Notes: generated by a model not told the origin, from the sequence alone. Shown: positions 7,748-18,484, counted from the stretch's first letter. The stretch: 46,349 bases of DNA from an uncultured Traorella sp. (GCA_944324265.1 CALUVS010000015.1:1-46349), one strand, 5' to 3'. Translations and numbers: made by a program.

Positions 7748-8113
7748 TTAGTCAACTAATTTCAGGATAGCCATAGGAGCATTATCTCCACGGCGATTTC
7801 CTGTCTTGATTACACGAGTGTAACCACCATTGCGGTCTTTGTATTTAGGACCAATTTCGTTGAATAATTTTTGAACAGCTGTTTGACCTGTTTTTTCATC
7901 AACTACAACATCGCGAACATAAGCAGCAGCCTGACGACGTGCATGCAGATCGCCGCGTTTAGCTAAAGTGATCAATTCATCAACAACTGAACGTAAATCT
8001 TTAGCTTTCATTTCTGTAGTTTCAATAGATCCGTGAGCAATCACAGATGTAGCCATGTTGCGAAGCATAGCTCTACGGTGATCAGCTGTACGTCCAAATT
8101 TACGATTCCACAT
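7748..8113 (-). CDS. rplQ: 50S ribosomal protein L17
   Basis: Large-subunit protein L17, 121 aa, with the [18 protein letters not shown]-terminus and the closing [16 protein letters not shown]. It is the last gene of the super-operon, 23 bp behind rpoA and followed by a strong terminator. Confidence 0.98.
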   Translation of the reverse strand: MWNRKFGRTADHRRAMLRNMATSVIAHGSIETTEMKAKDLRSVVDELITLAKRGDLHARRQAAAYVRDVVVDEKTGQTAVQKLFNEIGPKYKDRNGGYTRVIKTGNRRGDNAPMAILKLVD

Positions 8114-8136
8114 AGGTTTATCCTCCTTTTACACCA

Positions 8137-9096
8137 TTATTCGCCTGATTTGAAGCTTAAGCCCAAATCATAAATTTTATCTTTAACTTCTTTCAGTGAT
8201 TTCTTACCTAAGTTTCTTACACGCATCATTTCATCTTCTGTCTTCTGTGTCAGTTCTTCCACTGTCTGGATACCGGCACGTTTCAAGCAGTTATATGAAC
8301 GAACGGATAAATCTAGATCTTCAATCATCATGACAAGTCCCTTATTGACTACATCACTTTGAGGTTCCTTCATCACAGAATCCATCTGATTAACTTCTTC
8401 ATGAACATTTGTCAGTAATTCTAAGTGATCGATCAAGATTTTTGCACCTAGTGCAATAGATTCCTGAGGAGTAATGGATCCATTGGTCCATACTTCAAAA
8501 ATGATCTTGTCAAATTTTGCATTTTGACCCACGCGTGTTGGTTCAACTGAGTAAGATACTCTTTCGATTGGTGTATAGATAGAGTCAGTGTAAATAGTAC
8601 CTAAAGGCTGATTTGGAGTCTGATACATTTGTTTATTTGCATCAGCGCTGTAATAGCCACGTCCCTTGTTTGCCTGCAGTTCCATTTCCAGAACTCCGCC
8701 TTCTTCCATTGTACAAATGTGTAAATCTGGATTTAATACAGTTACACCTTCTGGACACTGAATATCAGCTGCAGTTACTTCTCCTGGACCTTTTTTAGAA
8801 ATACGTAAAGTGTACACTTCATCGTTATCAATATCCAAAATCAGAGTTTTAATATTTAAAATAATCGCTGTTACATCTTCCACAACTCCTGGGATAGATG
8901 TAAATTCGTGGTAGATTCCGTCAACTTTAATTGAAAAAACGGCAGCTCCCGGTAATGAGGAGAGCAAAACACGTCTAAGTGCATTACCAATAGTCTGACC
9001 AAAGCCTCGTTCTAATGGTTCAATCACGAATTTTCCATAATTCTCAGAGTCTACGAACTCTTTTACTTCAAAATGTGCACGTTCGAATTTTTGCAT
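8137..9096 (-). CDS. rpoA: RNA polymerase alpha subunit
   Basis: Alpha subunit; its dimer scaffolds RNA polymerase assembly. The N-terminal domain (about 1-230) carries FVIEPLERGFGQTIGNALRR and LLSSLPGAAV. The C-terminal helix-hairpin-helix domain (about 250-319) holds DLSVRSYNCLKRAGI and RVRNLGKKSLKEVKDK, which bind UP-element DNA and activators. Length 319 aa is normal, and its place between rpsK and rplQ is standard. Confidence 0.99.
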   Translation of the reverse strand: MQKFERAHFEVKEFVDSENYGKFVIEPLERGFGQTIGNALRRVLLSSLPGAAVFSIKVDGIYHEFTSIPGVVEDVTAIILNIKTLILDIDNDEVYTLRISKKGPGEVTAADIQCPEGVTVLNPDLHICTMEEGGVLEMELQANKGRGYYSADANKQMYQTPNQPLGTIYTDSIYTPIERVSYSVEPTRVGQNAKFDKIIFEVWTNGSITPQESIALGAKILIDHLELLTNVHEEVNQMDSVMKEPQSDVVNKGLVMMIEDLDLSVRSYNCLKRAGIQTVEELTQKTEDEMMRVRNLGKKSLKEVKDKIYDLGLSFKSGE

Positions 9097-9123
9097 GCAA
9101 TTACCTCCTCAATTAAGTTAAAA

Positions 9124-9516
9124 TTAACCACGTGGTCGTTTTGGTGGACGACATCCGTTGTGTGGAATTGGAGTTACATCATTGATCAATGTAATTTCTA
9201 ATCCAGCCACCTGCAATGCTCTGACTGCAGCTTCACGTCCAGGTCCTGGACCTTTCACATTTACAGCCACACTCTTCATCCCGTTATCTACAGCGGCTTT
9301 TCCAGCTGCTTCTCCAGCCTGCTGAGCAGCAAAAGGAGTAGACTTACGAGAACCTTTATATCCTAAAGCACCTGCACTTGACCATGCAATTGCATTTCCG
9401 CTTTCATCAGTGATTGTAACGATTGTGTTATTGAATGTTGAGTGAATGTGTGCAACACCACGGGCAACATTCTTTCTGACACGGCGTTTACGAGCACCTG
9501 TTTTAACTTTTGCCAT
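9124..9516 (-). CDS. rpsK: 30S ribosomal protein S11
   Basis: Platform protein S11, 130 aa, with [16 protein letters not shown], the [13 protein letters not shown] loop and the conserved tail [18 protein letters not shown]. It lies between rpsM and rpoA. Confidence 0.98.
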   Translation of the reverse strand: MAKVKTGARKRRVRKNVARGVAHIHSTFNNTIVTITDESGNAIAWSSAGALGYKGSRKSTPFAAQQAGEAAGKAAVDNGMKSVAVNVKGPGPGREAAVRALQVAGLEITLINDVTPIPHNGCRPPKRPRG

Positions 9517-9535
9517 AGTATTTCCCTCCTAAGTC

Positions 9536-9901
9536 CTATTTCTTTTTACCTGCAATCGCACGTGCTGGACCTTTGCGTGTACGAGCGTTTGTCTTAGTAC
9601 GTTGTCCTCTTACTGGCAACCCGCGTCTGTGGCGGATTCCGCGATAACAACCGATTTCCATTAAACGTTTGATGTTTAACTGAACTTCACGACGTAAATC
9701 ACCTTCAACTTTGATTCCGTCTACTTTTGAACGAATTGCGTTTTCCTGTTCTTCTGTCAAATCTTTTACACGGATATCTTCAGAGATACCACATTCTTTT
9801 AAAATTTTCTTAGATGTTGGTAAACCAATTCCATATACATATGTTAATGATACAACTACGCGTTTATCGCGTGGAATATCGATACCTGCAATACGAGCCA
9901 T
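9536..9901 (-). CDS. rpsM: 30S ribosomal protein S13
   Basis: Head protein S13, 121 aa, contacting the P-site tRNA and the intersubunit bridge. It starts [20 protein letters not shown] and has [13 protein letters not shown] plus a basic C-terminal tail (ARAIAGKKK). It follows rpmJ by 19 bp. Confidence 0.98.
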   Translation of the reverse strand: MARIAGIDIPRDKRVVVSLTYVYGIGLPTSKKILKECGISEDIRVKDLTEEQENAIRSKVDGIKVEGDLRREVQLNIKRLMEIGCYRGIRHRRGLPVRGQRTKTNARTRKGPARAIAGKKK

Positions 9902-9920
9902 ATTTGTTTACACCTCCATT

Positions 9921-10034
9921 TTACCCTTGTCTTTGTTTGTGTTTAGGGTTTTCACAAATTACCATCACACGACCTTTACGTTTGATGATGCGGCACTTAT
10001 CGCATATTGGTTTGACTGATGGTCTTACTTTCAT
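9921..10034 (-). CDS. rpmJ: 50S ribosomal protein L36 (zinc-binding form)
   Basis: A 37-codon gene readable between infA and rpsM. It begins [20 protein letters not shown] and ends in [11 protein letters not shown]. Three cysteines plus a histidine (CDKC, C and H near residues 11-32) form the zinc-binding set, so this is the C+ form. The start has AGGGAGG upstream. L36 stabilises 23S rRNA near the peptidyl-transferase region. Confidence 0.96.
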   Translation of the reverse strand: MKVRPSVKPICDKCRIIKRKGRVMVICENPKHKQRQG

Positions 10035-10055
10035 GCGTGTTTCCTCCCTTAAGAC

Positions 10056-10274
10056 TTACTTATGTCTAAATGTAATGCGCCCACGTGTTAAATCATACGG
10101 TGAAATTTCTACAGTAACACGGTCCCCTGGTAAAATGCGAATGTAATGCATACGGATTTTACCAGAAACGTGAGCTAATATTTCGTGACCATTGGCTAAT
10201 TTCACCTTAAACATTGCGTTTGGAAGAGTATCTTCGACTACGCCGTCAATTTCAATAACGTCTTGTTTACCCAT
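10056..10274 (-). CDS. infA: Translation initiation factor IF-1
   Basis: 72-residue OB-fold factor binding the ribosomal A site during initiation. It starts [20 protein letters not shown] and contains [18 protein letters not shown]. Its start overlaps the end of map by 8 bp, and the AAGGAGG lies inside map with a long spacer, suggesting coupling to map translation. Confidence 0.97.
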   Translation of the reverse strand: MGKQDVIEIDGVVEDTLPNAMFKVKLANGHEILAHVSGKIRMHYIRILPGDRVTVEISPYDLTRGRITFRHK

Positions 10275-11040
10275 TTTTTAGAAGTTCCTCCTTATTAAGT
10301 GTTGTTAGAATTTCATACCCATCTTTGCGTATGACAATCGTATGTTCATAATGTGCTGTCATTGATCCGTCCTTGGTGACAACACCCCATCCGTCCGCCA
10401 AAACGCGTGTCTGCGGTTTTCCTGCATGAACCATTGGTTCAACTGCAATTGTCATGCCTTCTTTAAGAATCACACCGCGTCCAGCTGGGCCAAAATTGGG
10501 AACATCAGGATCTTCATGTACCTGAGTACCGATCCCATGACCAGTATAATCTCTTGGTATTGAATAACCGTGCTGAAAGACATATTCTCCAATTGCATGG
10601 GATATGTCTGACAAATGGTTTCCAGCCTTGGCATATGACAAACCGACATACAAAGCTTCTTCTGTCACCTTCAATAAATCCAGTGTCTTTTCATCCACTT
10701 CGCCGACTGTATATGTCCAGGCTGAATCACCATGATAGCCGTGATAGCAGGCTCCAATATCGACCGAGATTACATCCCCATTCTTCAGTTGTGTATTGCT
10801 TGGAATACCATGAACCAAAGTAGAGTTGATTGAAGTACATACTGCTGCGGGAAAACCATACAATCCCTTAAAAGAGGGAGCTGCTCCATGAGCCAGTATC
10901 GTTTCCTCACAGATTTGATTGATCTGAGCTGTTGTCACTCCTGGCTTCATATATGGCTTGATTGCCTCATGAGCAAGCGCAACAATTCGCCCAGCTTCTC
11001 TCATATATTCAATCTCTCTTGGCGATTTGGTCGTAATCAT
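10267..11040 (-). CDS. map: Type I methionine aminopeptidase
   Basis: Removes the N-terminal methionine from new proteins. The pita-bread metal ligands are visible: [19 protein letters not shown] (two Asp), [12 protein letters not shown] (His), MTIAVEPMV (Glu) and YEHTIVI (final Glu). I chose ATG 11040 because GGAGG is 6 bases upstream; a longer reading from 11085 adds 15 residues that overlap adk and do not match the family. It is 258 aa long, between adk and infA as in Bacillus. Confidence 0.95.
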   Translation of the reverse strand: MITTKSPREIEYMREAGRIVALAHEAIKPYMKPGVTTAQINQICEETILAHGAAPSFKGLYGFPAAVCTSINSTLVHGIPSNTQLKNGDVISVDIGACYHGYHGDSAWTYTVGEVDEKTLDLLKVTEEALYVGLSYAKAGNHLSDISHAIGEYVFQHGYSIPRDYTGHGIGTQVHEDPDVPNFGPAGRGVILKEGMTIAVEPMVHAGKPQTRVLADGWGVVTKDGSMTAHYEHTIVIRKDGYEILTTLNKEELLKNG

Positions 11041-11041
11041 C

Positions 11042-11686
11042 TTAATCCTCCAAGGCTTTTTGTACATCAGCCCAAACATCGTCAATTGACTGATTGGCGT
11101 TGATAGTTACAAGATACCCCTTTTCTCGATAATAATCAAGTACTGGAGCAGTATTTTTTATATATTCCTGCACTCTTACGCTCAAACTTTCAATTGTATC
11201 GTCTTTTCTTTGGACCAATGGTTCTCCACAAACATCACAAATTCCTTCTTTTTTCGGCGGAGTATTTGTAATGTGGTAGATAGATTGGCATTTTTTACAA
11301 ATGCGTCGTCCTGTGACGCGGTCTGCCAGAACATCAAATGGAAGATCCAAAGCAATTACTTTGTCAATCTCCATTCTTGTTCCTTTGATCACTTCATTCA
11401 GGGCAACTGCTTGCGCAAGTGTTCTTGGATATCCGTCAAGCAGATATCCGCTGGCATGATGTGAATTCATCAAATAGCTTTTTACCATTGCATTTGTCAC
11501 ATCATCAGGAACAAGCATACCTTTATCGATATAGCTTTTTGCTAACAAGCCTAGTTCAGTTTTTGCATTCATTTCACTTCTGAAAATATCCCCAGTAGAA
11601 ATATGCAAAATACCATATTTTTTAATAATTTTTTCGGACATTGTGCCTTTTCCGGCACCAGGCCCGCCCATAATTAATATGTTCAT
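11042..11686 (-). CDS. adk: Adenylate kinase (zinc-lid form)
   Basis: Interconverts ATP + AMP and 2 ADP. The P-loop GGPGAGKGT is at the N-terminus, the AMP-binding segment ISTGDIFRSE and GYPRTLAQA are clear, and the LID holds four cysteines (CKKC and CDVC, near residues 130-153) that should bind a structural zinc, usual for Gram-positive enzymes. It sits between secY and map in the spc operon. Confidence 0.97.
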   Translation of the reverse strand: MNILIMGGPGAGKGTMSEKIIKKYGILHISTGDIFRSEMNAKTELGLLAKSYIDKGMLVPDDVTNAMVKSYLMNSHHASGYLLDGYPRTLAQAVALNEVIKGTRMEIDKVIALDLPFDVLADRVTGRRICKKCQSIYHITNTPPKKEGICDVCGEPLVQRKDDTIESLSVRVQEYIKNTAPVLDYYREKGYLVTINANQSIDDVWADVQKALED

Positions 11687-11711
11687 GGCAGTACCCCTCT
11701 AATAGCTAATC

Positions 11712-12998
11712 TTATTTACTGATAAAACCTTTATAAGTTTTCTGTGTTACCTGACTTGTCAATGACTTAACAGTTTCCAGAGCAACACCGACAACGATGA
11801 TGATACCTGTACCGCCTAATCCTACCTGTGTACCGGCAAATGCTGGAACAAGCAATGAAATTGCATATGGCAGAACAGCGATAAATGCTAATGAAATAGC
11901 ACCAACTACTGTGATACGATTCAATACCGTACTGATATAGTTCTTTGTATCTTCACCAGGACGGATGCCTGGGATATAGGTACCAGATTTCCCAAGATTT
12001 TCAGCAATCTTTTCTGGATCAACCTGCATTTCAGTATAGAAGAATGTGAAGATCAAAATCAAGATCACATAAATCAATAACCCATGCCAAGTTGTAAAGT
12101 TTAAAACATTCTGAATACTTGTAATAACTGAATTTGAAGAGAAGAAACTTGCGATTGTAACCGGAGCTATCATGATGCTTGATCCAAAGATAACTGGAAT
12201 TACACTTGCAGAGTTGATCTTCAAAGGCAGATATGTAAGATCATTTGTCTTAACTTTAATAGCAGCGCTTGATGTATATTGAATTGGAATACGGCGTGTT
12301 GCGCTGCTCATCAGTACAACCATAATGACGATTACCAGGAATACCAAGCAGTACAGGATAAATGAAGCCATACCAGCTGCATTTTCTCCTAATACTAATA
12401 ACTCATATGCCTGTCTGAACTGATTTGGAAGATTTGCAACGATACCTGTAAAGATAATCATTGAAACACCATTTCCAATTCCTTTTGCACTGATCTGGTC
12501 ACCCAGCCAGAGCAAGAACATTGTTCCTGCTGTCAATACAACAGCAGTGAAAATATAAGATGATAAACTGCTATCTAATAATAACTGATAGTTTTTATCG
12601 AATGCATAAGTCATGGTAGCTGATTGGAAAAAGCACAGTGCGACACCCAAATAACGTGTGTAGCGATCCAGCACTTTTCTGCCGACCTGACCCTGTTTTG
12701 CCAATTCAGAAAGTTGAGGAATTACATCCATTGACAACATCTGAATGATGATTGACGCAGTGATGTAAGGGCCAACCCCCATCGCAAATACAGAGAATTG
12801 CTCAAAGTTTCCTCCACCTAACAAATTCATAATTCCGAGCAGTGAATTATCAGTAGCTCCGGCAATCAACATTGAATTGTCGATGCCAGGTACTGTAATT
12901 TTAGCACCAAAACGGAAAATGAACAGCATTGCTAAAGTAAAGAGGATTTTCTTACGCATATCCTTATTCTTTAGAATGCTGGCGGCTGTGGCAAACAT
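11712..12998 (-). CDS. secY: Protein translocase subunit SecY
   Basis: Channel subunit of the SecYEG translocon, with ten predicted membrane segments in 428 aa. It has TVPGIDN in the first periplasmic region, the GVGPYITASIIIQML segment, and the cytoplasmic-loop motif PGIRPGEDT that engages SecA and the ribosome. It follows rplO with almost no gap. Confidence 0.98.
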   Translation of the reverse strand: MFATAASILKNKDMRKKILFTLAMLFIFRFGAKITVPGIDNSMLIAGATDNSLLGIMNLLGGGNFEQFSVFAMGVGPYITASIIIQMLSMDVIPQLSELAKQGQVGRKVLDRYTRYLGVALCFFQSATMTYAFDKNYQLLLDSSLSSYIFTAVVLTAGTMFLLWLGDQISAKGIGNGVSMIIFTGIVANLPNQFRQAYELLVLGENAAGMASFILYCLVFLVIVIMVVLMSSATRRIPIQYTSSAAIKVKTNDLTYLPLKINSASVIPVIFGSSIMIAPVTIASFFSSNSVITSIQNVLNFTTWHGLLIYVILILIFTFFYTEMQVDPEKIAENLGKSGTYIPGIRPGEDTKNYISTVLNRITVVGAISLAFIAVLPYAISLLVPAFAGTQVGLGGTGIIIVVGVALETVKSLTSQVTQKTYKGFISK

Positions 12999-13000
12999 AA

Positions 13001-13441
13001 TTAGATTACCTCAACTTTTCCGCCTGCTTGCTCAATCAATGTCTTAGCTGAGCCAGAGAATTTATTAGCTTGAACAGTTAATTTCTTTTCTAATTCACCC
13101 TGACCTAAGATTTTGATTCCATCTAATTCTTTCTTAACTAATCCGCTTTCGATCAGTAATTCAGGAGTTACTACTGTGTCATTTTCGAAAATATTTAAGC
13201 TTTCTACATTCACAATAGCATATTCCTTACGATTGAAGTTAGTGAAACCACGTTTTGGTAAACGACGAGCAAGTGGTGTCTGTCCACCTTCAAAACCTAA
13301 ACGAACTCCACCGCCGCTTCTAGCGTTTTGTCCTTTGTGTCCTTTCCCTGCTGTTTTACCATTTCCAGAACCATGTCCACGTCCGATACGTTTTCTGACG
13401 TGTCTAGCTCCTTCTGTATAACTCATTTCATGTAATTTCAT
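13001..13441 (-). CDS. rplO: 50S ribosomal protein L15
   Basis: L15, 146 aa, with its long Gly/Arg-rich N-terminal arm ([20 protein letters not shown]) and the [18 protein letters not shown] segment. Only 15 bp separate it from rpsE; the rpmD (L30) gene usually found at this point is absent. Confidence 0.98.
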   Translation of the reverse strand: MKLHEMSYTEGARHVRKRIGRGHGSGNGKTAGKGHKGQNARSGGGVRLGFEGGQTPLARRLPKRGFTNFNRKEYAIVNVESLNIFENDTVVTPELLIESGLVKKELDGIKILGQGELEKKLTVQANKFSGSAKTLIEQAGGKVEVI

Positions 13442-13456
13442 GTTCGATTCCTCCCA

Positions 13457-13966
13457 CTAACGAATTTCCTGTGGTTTTTTACCACGGAGTTCGCATGTCT
13501 GTTCGATTGTCTTCAAGTTCTGAAGAGCATCAACCGTAGCACTTACTACGTTAACAGGTGTACGAGAACCTAAGCATTTAGAAAGAATATCTGTAATACC
13601 TGCAAGTTCTACAACTGCACGAACTGCACCACCAGCGATAACTCCAGTACCTTCTGCAGCTGGGCGAAGGATTACTTCACCAGCACCGAATGTTCCAACA
13701 ATTTCGTGTGGAATTGTACCATTGACCATAGGTACAGTGAATACATTTTTCTTAGCATCTTCGATAGCTTTCTTGATTGCATCAGGTACTTCGTTTGCTT
13801 TACCTGTACCGAATCCAACACGTCCCTTTTTATCACCGATAACTACAAGGGCAGCAAAGCGGAAACGACGTCCACCTTTAACAACCTTAGTAACACGGTT
13901 GATTCTAACGACGCGTTCTTCGAATTCTTTTTCGCGTTCACGATCTCTTCTTGGTTTGCGTTCCAT
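13457..13966 (-). CDS. rpsE: 30S ribosomal protein S5
   Basis: S5 contributes to decoding accuracy. The sequence has [20 protein letters not shown], the [14 protein letters not shown] loop and [11 protein letters not shown]. Two in-frame ATGs are close together; I prefer 13966 because GGAGG is then 8 bases away, whereas 13972 leaves only 2. Confidence 0.97.
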   Translation of the reverse strand: MERKPRRDREREKEFEERVVRINRVTKVVKGGRRFRFAALVVIGDKKGRVGFGTGKANEVPDAIKKAIEDAKKNVFTVPMVNGTIPHEIVGTFGAGEVILRPAAEGTGVIAGGAVRAVVELAGITDILSKCLGSRTPVNVVSATVDALQNLKTIEQTCELRGKKPQEIR

Positions 13967-13978
13967 TCGCATGTCCTC

Positions 13979-14335
13979 CTAAAATTTAAGTCCGGCTTCA
14001 CGGGCTGCATCAGCCAATGCCTTAACACGTCCATGATAGATATATCCACCACGGTCAAATACTACATTTTCAATCTTCTTATCCTGTGCACGTTTTGCGA
14101 TTTCAGCACCAACAGCTTTTGCTGCAGCAATATTGCCGCCATTTTCCATCTTTAATTCCACACTGCTGCAAGAAACCAAAGTGTTACCTGTAGTATCATC
14201 AATGATCTGTGCATGAATGTGAGCATTAGAGCGGAATACGTTTAAGCGAGGGCATTCAGCAGTACCAGAGATTTTGGCACGAACACGTGCGTGACGACGT
14301 AAACGTTCATCGTTTTTTGAAACTTTCTTAAGCAT
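13979..14335 (-). CDS. rplR: 50S ribosomal protein L18
   Basis: 5S rRNA-binding protein L18, 118 aa. It shows the [21 protein letters not shown]-terminus and the closing [20 protein letters not shown]. Adjacent to rplF and rpsE as usual. Confidence 0.98.
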   Translation of the reverse strand: MLKKVSKNDERLRRHARVRAKISGTAECPRLNVFRSNAHIHAQIIDDTTGNTLVSCSSVELKMENGGNIAAAKAVGAEIAKRAQDKKIENVVFDRGGYIYHGRVKALADAAREAGLKF

Positions 14336-14356
14336 GTTACGATTGCTCCTTTCTCG

Positions 14357-14902
14357 CTATTTCTTACCTGCTGTTTTACCTTCCTTACGACGGATGTATT
14401 CACCTTTGTAGCGAATACCTTTGCCTTTGTAAGGTTCTGGTTTTCTGACAGCACGGACATTTGCGGCAAATTCACCAACTTTTTGTTTATCAATACCTGA
14501 TACAACAATTTCAGTAGGTGTAGCACATTCAACTTTTACATCATCCCACAAGTCGAATACGACTGGGTGAGAATAACCAACGTTCAATGTTAACTGTTTT
14601 CCTGAAATAGCAGAACGGAACCCGATACCTACTAATTCAAGTCTTTTTTCGAAACCTTCGCTTACACCAACAACCATGTTGTGTAATAATGCACGAGTAG
14701 TTCCGTGTAATTGTTTTGTCTGTTTTTTGTCGTCTGGACGAATAACATGACATTCTCCACCTTCAACATTAATTGTTAAGAATGGAGCAAACTGACGTGT
14801 CAAAGTTCCTTTAGGACCTTTAACAGTCACTTCATTCCCGTCAGCTACTGTAATTTCTACGCCAGCAGGAATGGTAATCGTTTTATTACCGATACGTGAC
14901 AT
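14357..14902 (-). CDS. rplF: 50S ribosomal protein L6
   Basis: L6, near the sarcin-ricin loop and factor-binding site, 181 aa. It has the duplicated fold and the conserved ending [20 protein letters not shown]. Confidence 0.98.
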   Translation of the reverse strand: MSRIGNKTITIPAGVEITVADGNEVTVKGPKGTLTRQFAPFLTINVEGGECHVIRPDDKKQTKQLHGTTRALLHNMVVGVSEGFEKRLELVGIGFRSAISGKQLTLNVGYSHPVVFDLWDDVKVECATPTEIVVSGIDKQKVGEFAANVRAVRKPEPYKGKGIRYKGEYIRRKEGKTAGKK

Positions 14903-14917
14903 TTTGTTCTCCTTTTA

Positions 14918-15310
14918 TTACCATACGTAGGCGATAATTTCGCCACCCATGTTCTTAGCTCTAGCATCTCTGTCAGTCATCATTCCAGCAGATGTTGAAA
15001 CGATAGCAATACCTAAGCCATTCAATACACGAGGCATTTTATCTACAGTTGTATAAACTCGTAAACCTGGTTTAGAGATACGTTTGATACCAGAAATAAC
15101 CTTTTCTTTATTTGGACCGTATTTTAAAGTAACAGTCATCACTTTTTTAACGTCTCCTTCAACTTTGAAGTCATTGATAAATCCTTCTTCTTTCAGGATA
15201 CGTGCAATTTCAATCTTTTCTCTACTAGCTGGAATTTCTACTACTTCGTGACGAGCCTGAAGACCGTTACGAATTCTAGTAAGCATATCAGCAATTGGAT
15301 CTGTCATCAT
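14918..15310 (-). CDS. rpsH: 30S ribosomal protein S8
   Basis: Primary 16S rRNA binder and, in other bacteria, the spc operon translational repressor. The [14 protein letters not shown] start and [21 protein letters not shown]-terminal part are clear. Two adjacent ATGs occur at the start; I kept the first, with GGAGG 9 bases upstream. Confidence 0.98.
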   Translation of the reverse strand: MMTDPIADMLTRIRNGLQARHEVVEIPASREKIEIARILKEEGFINDFKVEGDVKKVMTVTLKYGPNKEKVISGIKRISKPGLRVYTTVDKMPRVLNGLGIAIVSTSAGMMTDRDARAKNMGGEIIAYVW

Positions 15311-15328
15311 GACTGAATTCCTCCTATC

Positions 15329-15514
15329 TTACCAACTTGCCTTCTTTACTCCAGGAATCTGACCTTTGTAAGCCAGTTCACGGAAGCAAATACGGCACAG
15401 TTTGTATTTACGTAAAACTGAGTGAGGACGTCCACAACGTTCACATCTTGTATAGTTTCTTGATGAGAACTTTTGAGGGCGGTTTGCTTTAATAATCATC
15501 GCTTTTTTTGCCAT
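15329..15514 (-). CDS. rpsN: 30S ribosomal protein S14, zinc type
   Basis: The short 61-residue type Z form of S14, with the zinc knuckle formed by CERC and CRIC (about residues 24-43). This zinc form is the usual housekeeping S14 of Gram-positive bacteria; a zinc-free longer copy, if any, is not in this window. Confidence 0.97.
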   Translation of the reverse strand: MAKKAMIIKANRPQKFSSRNYTRCERCGRPHSVLRKYKLCRICFRELAYKGQIPGVKKASW

Positions 15515-15528
15515 TAAATTTGTCCTCC

Positions 15529-16068
15529 CTATTTAGCAAATGGCATACCGAGTTCTTCAAGTAATGCCTTAGCTTCTTCATTGGTCTTAGCAGTTGTAAC
15601 AATTACAACGTCCATACCACGAACTTTGTTAACTTTATCGAAGTTGATTTCTGGGAAAATGATCTGTTCTTTGATTCCCAATGTGTAGTTCCCGCGTCCG
15701 TCAAAAGCAGTCTTGCTTACACCGCGGAAGTCACGTACACGAGGCAAAGAGATGTTCATTAATTTATCTAAGAAATCGTACATCTTTTCACTACGTAAAG
15801 TTACCTTGCAACCAATTGGCATACCTTCACGCAATTTGAAGTTTGCAATTGATTTTTTTGCTTTTGTAATTACTGGTTTCTGTCCAGTAATCTGAGTCAA
15901 TTCAGCAACAGCGTCTTCAAGTGCTTTTGGATTAGCAATTGCATCACCGCAGCCCATGTTAATAACTACTTTTTCAATAGCAGGAACTTCCATGACAGAC
16001 TTGTAGCCAAATTTCTTTGTTAAGCTAGCAACAATTTCATTGTTGTATCTTTCTTCTAGGCGGTTCAT
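15529..16068 (-). CDS. rplE: 50S ribosomal protein L5
   Basis: 5S rRNA-binding protein L5, 179 aa. Conserved parts include [33 protein letters not shown] and the [20 protein letters not shown] ending. The start is ATG 16068 (GGAGG 9 bases upstream); a GTG one codon earlier is also possible. Confidence 0.97.
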   Translation of the reverse strand: MNRLEERYNNEIVASLTKKFGYKSVMEVPAIEKVVINMGCGDAIANPKALEDAVAELTQITGQKPVITKAKKSIANFKLREGMPIGCKVTLRSEKMYDFLDKLMNISLPRVRDFRGVSKTAFDGRGNYTLGIKEQIIFPEINFDKVNKVRGMDVVIVTTAKTNEEAKALLEELGMPFAK

Positions 16069-16082
16069 CACTTCGTTCCTCC

Positions 16083-16391
16083 TTACTTAATTTCTGCGTC
16101 AGTCTTTTTGTTGACGCGAACTTTTTTACCATTAACTTCTTTATATCCAACACGTCCGGCTTTTTTAGCCTTGCTATCGTAAATCATTACGTTAGATACG
16201 TGAATTGGAGCTTCTTTTTCAATAATTTTTCCATCTGGATCAATCTGAGTTGGTTTCATGTGTTTTTTAATGATATTTACACCTTCCACAACAACTTTGT
16301 TTTCCTTAGGAATTACACGAGTTACTTCAGCTACTGTACCTTTGTAAGCACCTGTAATAACTTGAACTTTATCACCTTTTTTGATTTTCAC
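16083..16391 (-). CDS. rplX: 50S ribosomal protein L24
   Basis: Assembly-initiator protein L24, 102 aa, with the KOW motif at the start ([20 protein letters not shown]). Located between rplN and rplE. Confidence 0.98.
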   Translation of the reverse strand: MKIKKGDKVQVITGAYKGTVAEVTRVIPKENKVVVEGVNIIKKHMKPTQIDPDGKIIEKEAPIHVSNVMIYDSKAKKAGRVGYKEVNGKKVRVNKKTDAEIK

Positions 16392-16402
16392 AAAGCTACC
16401 TC

Positions 16403-16771
16403 CTAAAGTACTTCTGGTGCCAAAGAAACGATCTTCATGTAGTCTTTGTCACGCAGCTCTCTTGCCACAGGTCCGAAAATACGTGTACCACGTGGTGTCT
16501 TGTCATCTTTAATCAATACTACAGCGTTGTCATCAAATTTGATGTAAGTACCATTTTCTCTGCGGATACCGCGTTTAGTACGAACGATAACACCTTTAAC
16601 AACATCACCCTTTTTAACTGTTCCACCTGTAGATGCTTGTTTAACAGCACAAACAACTACATCACCGATGTTGGCAGTTTTTCTTACTGAACCGCCTAAG
16701 CATCTGATAACTAAAACTTCCTTAGCTCCAGTGTTGTCAGCTACTCGTAATCTACTTTCATTTTGAATCAT
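16403..16771 (-). CDS. rplN: 50S ribosomal protein L14
   Basis: L14, 122 aa, at the intersubunit interface. Typical motifs: [20 protein letters not shown] and [17 protein letters not shown]. Located between rpsQ and rplX. Confidence 0.98.
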   Translation of the reverse strand: MIQNESRLRVADNTGAKEVLVIRCLGGSVRKTANIGDVVVCAVKQASTGGTVKKGDVVKGVIVRTKRGIRRENGTYIKFDDNAVVLIKDDKTPRGTRIFGPVARELRDKDYMKIVSLAPEVL

Positions 16772-16791
16772 GATTTAAACCCTCCTAGCGA

Positions 16792-17052
16792 CTAAAGAAC
16801 TTCAGCTTTTTTCAGAACTTTTACTAAGCGGCAGTGTTTTGTAGCAGACAATGGACGAGTTTCCATAATTTCTACAAAGTCACCAACATGTGCTTCGTTC
16901 AGTTCGTCATGAGCTTTAAATTTCTTTGAATATTTTACACGTTTCCCATACAAAGGGTGTGTTTTCTTAGTTTCAACAATAACAGTAATTGTTTTGTCCA
17001 TCTTGTCGGAAACAACTGTTCCACGGTAAGATTTACGGTTAGATCTTTCCAT
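16792..17052 (-). CDS. rpsQ: 30S ribosomal protein S17
   Basis: OB-fold protein S17, 86 aa, binding the lower body of 16S rRNA. Shows [21 protein letters not shown] and [18 protein letters not shown]. Confidence 0.98.
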   Translation of the reverse strand: MERSNRKSYRGTVVSDKMDKTITVIVETKKTHPLYGKRVKYSKKFKAHDELNEAHVGDFVEIMETRPLSATKHCRLVKVLKKAEVL

Positions 17053-17066
17053 TCTTCTGACCCTCC

Positions 17067-17267
17067 TTATTCTTGACCACTAAGCTCGCGCTCAGTCATC
17101 ACGGTTTTAATGCGGGCAATTGTCTTTCTAATGGCTTTCATACGAGCACCACTAGGATTCTGACCAGTTGCCTGTTGGAAACGAAGGTTAAAGAGTTCAG
17201 CTTTAAGTGTATCGATTTCAGTCAGCAATTCAGCATTGCTTTTTTCTCTAATTTCTTTTACTGTCAT
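17067..17267 (-). CDS. rpmC: 50S ribosomal protein L29
   Basis: Two-helix protein L29, 66 aa, at the polypeptide exit. It reads [20 protein letters not shown], then [19 protein letters not shown]. Three bases separate it from rplP. Confidence 0.98.
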   Translation of the reverse strand: MTVKEIREKSNAELLTEIDTLKAELFNLRFQQATGQNPSGARMKAIRKTIARIKTVMTERELSGQE

Positions 17268-17270
17268 GTT

Positions 17271-17687
17271 TTACTCCTCCTCACCTTTGCGTACAAATTT
17301 TGTCTTTACAGGAAGTTTGTGTGATGCCAAACGGAATGCTTCGCGAGCGATAGCTTCGTCTACACCAGCAATTTCAAACATGATGCGACCTGGCTGAACA
17401 ACGGCTACCCAACCTTCAGGAGCCCCTTTCCCAGATCCCATACGTACTTCCAATGGTTTCTTAGTGATTGCCAAGTGTGGGAAAATTTTGATCCATACTT
17501 GACCGCCACGTTTCATATAACGTGTCATGGCAACACGTGCTGCTTCAATCTGACGGTTACTTACATATCCACCAGTTTCAGCAACCAGACCGAATTCACC
17601 GAATGCTACTGTACGACCTGCTTTTGCACGTCCTTCATAGCTTAAGCGGTGAGGTCTTCTGTATTTTGTTCTGTTAGGCATTAACAT
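17271..17687 (-). CDS. rplP: 50S ribosomal protein L16
   Basis: L16, 138 aa, next to the A and P sites. Motifs: [29 protein letters not shown] and [15 protein letters not shown]. The first ATG has GGAGG 9 bases upstream and shares a base with the end of rpsC; an ATG two codons later is a possible alternative. Confidence 0.97.
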   Translation of the reverse strand: MLMPNRTKYRRPHRLSYEGRAKAGRTVAFGEFGLVAETGGYVSNRQIEAARVAMTRYMKRGGQVWIKIFPHLAITKKPLEVRMGSGKGAPEGWVAVVQPGRIMFEIAGVDEAIAREAFRLASHKLPVKTKFVRKGEEE

Positions 17688-18484
17688 TATTTGTTACCTC
17701 CTTCAGTAGGAGCCGCTGTTTCAGGAGCTGCTTCTGTTTTTGGAGCAGCAGCGTTTGCACGAGGCTTGCGGTCATTGTTTGGACGGCGGCGATCATTTGA
17801 ACGACGTCTTCTGTCATTTGCAGGCATCTTAGGAGCTTCAGGTTCCTGTACCATCTGTCCTGGCAATACTTCACCGCGGCAGATCCAAACCTTAACACCT
17901 AAACGTCCATAAGTTGTACTTGCTTCTTCGTGTGCATAATCGATGTCAGCACGTAAAGTGTGCAGAGGAACAACCCCTTCAGAATAACCTTCTGTACGAG
18001 CCATATCAGCTCCGCCTAAACGGCCAGATACTGCAGTTTTGATACCTTTAGCACCAGCACGCATAGTTTTCTGAATCGCTCTTTTCTGAGCAGTTCTGAA
18101 TGAAGCACGCTGTTCCAGCTGATCAGCAATACTTCTTGCAACAATTCTTGCATCCAAATCAGGGTTAGCAATTTCTACAACCTTGATGAACACAGTTTTC
18201 TTAGTCATCTTTTCAAGTTTTTTCTTGATAACTTCAACATTTTCACCGTTCGTACCGATGATCACACCTGGACGAGCAGAGCGGATAATCACTTCCACAC
18301 GGTTTTTAGAACGTTCGATTTCAATTCTTGAAACTGAAGCAGCTTTAAGTTCAGCAAATAAGAATTCACGAATTTTAACATCTTCTAATAATAAATCGGC
18401 ATAATCTTTATCTGCATACCATCTTGATTCCCAATCACGGATGATACCGACACGCATTCCGATAGGGCTAACTTTTTGTCCCAT
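17687..18484 (-). CDS. rpsC: 30S ribosomal protein S3 with a long low-complexity C-terminal tail
   Basis: mRNA-entry protein S3. The N-terminal KH domain ([20 protein letters not shown]) and C-terminal domain ([20 protein letters not shown]) are normal. After about residue 215 the protein continues with a roughly 45-residue tail: first Asn/Asp/Arg repeats ([18 protein letters not shown]), then an Ala/Pro/Thr/Glu-rich end. At 265 aa it exceeds the usual 215-230. The tail would lie on the solvent side near the mRNA entry. Confidence 0.97.
   Translation of the reverse strand: MGQKVSPIGMRVGIIRDWESRWYADKDYADLLLEDVKIREFLFAELKAASVSRIEIERSKNRVEVIIRSARPGVIIGTNGENVEVIKKKLEKMTKKTVFIKVVEIANPDLDARIVARSIADQLEQRASFRTAQKRAIQKTMRAGAKGIKTAVSGRLGGADMARTEGYSEGVVPLHTLRADIDYAHEEASTTYGRLGVKVWICRGEVLPGQMVQEPEAPKMPANDRRRRSNDRRRPNNDRKPRANAAAPKTEAAPETAAPTEGGNK

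Noticed and set aside
13442-13456. Hidden rpmD gene between rpsE and rplO
   Set aside because: Only 15 bases are available; L30 needs about 180.
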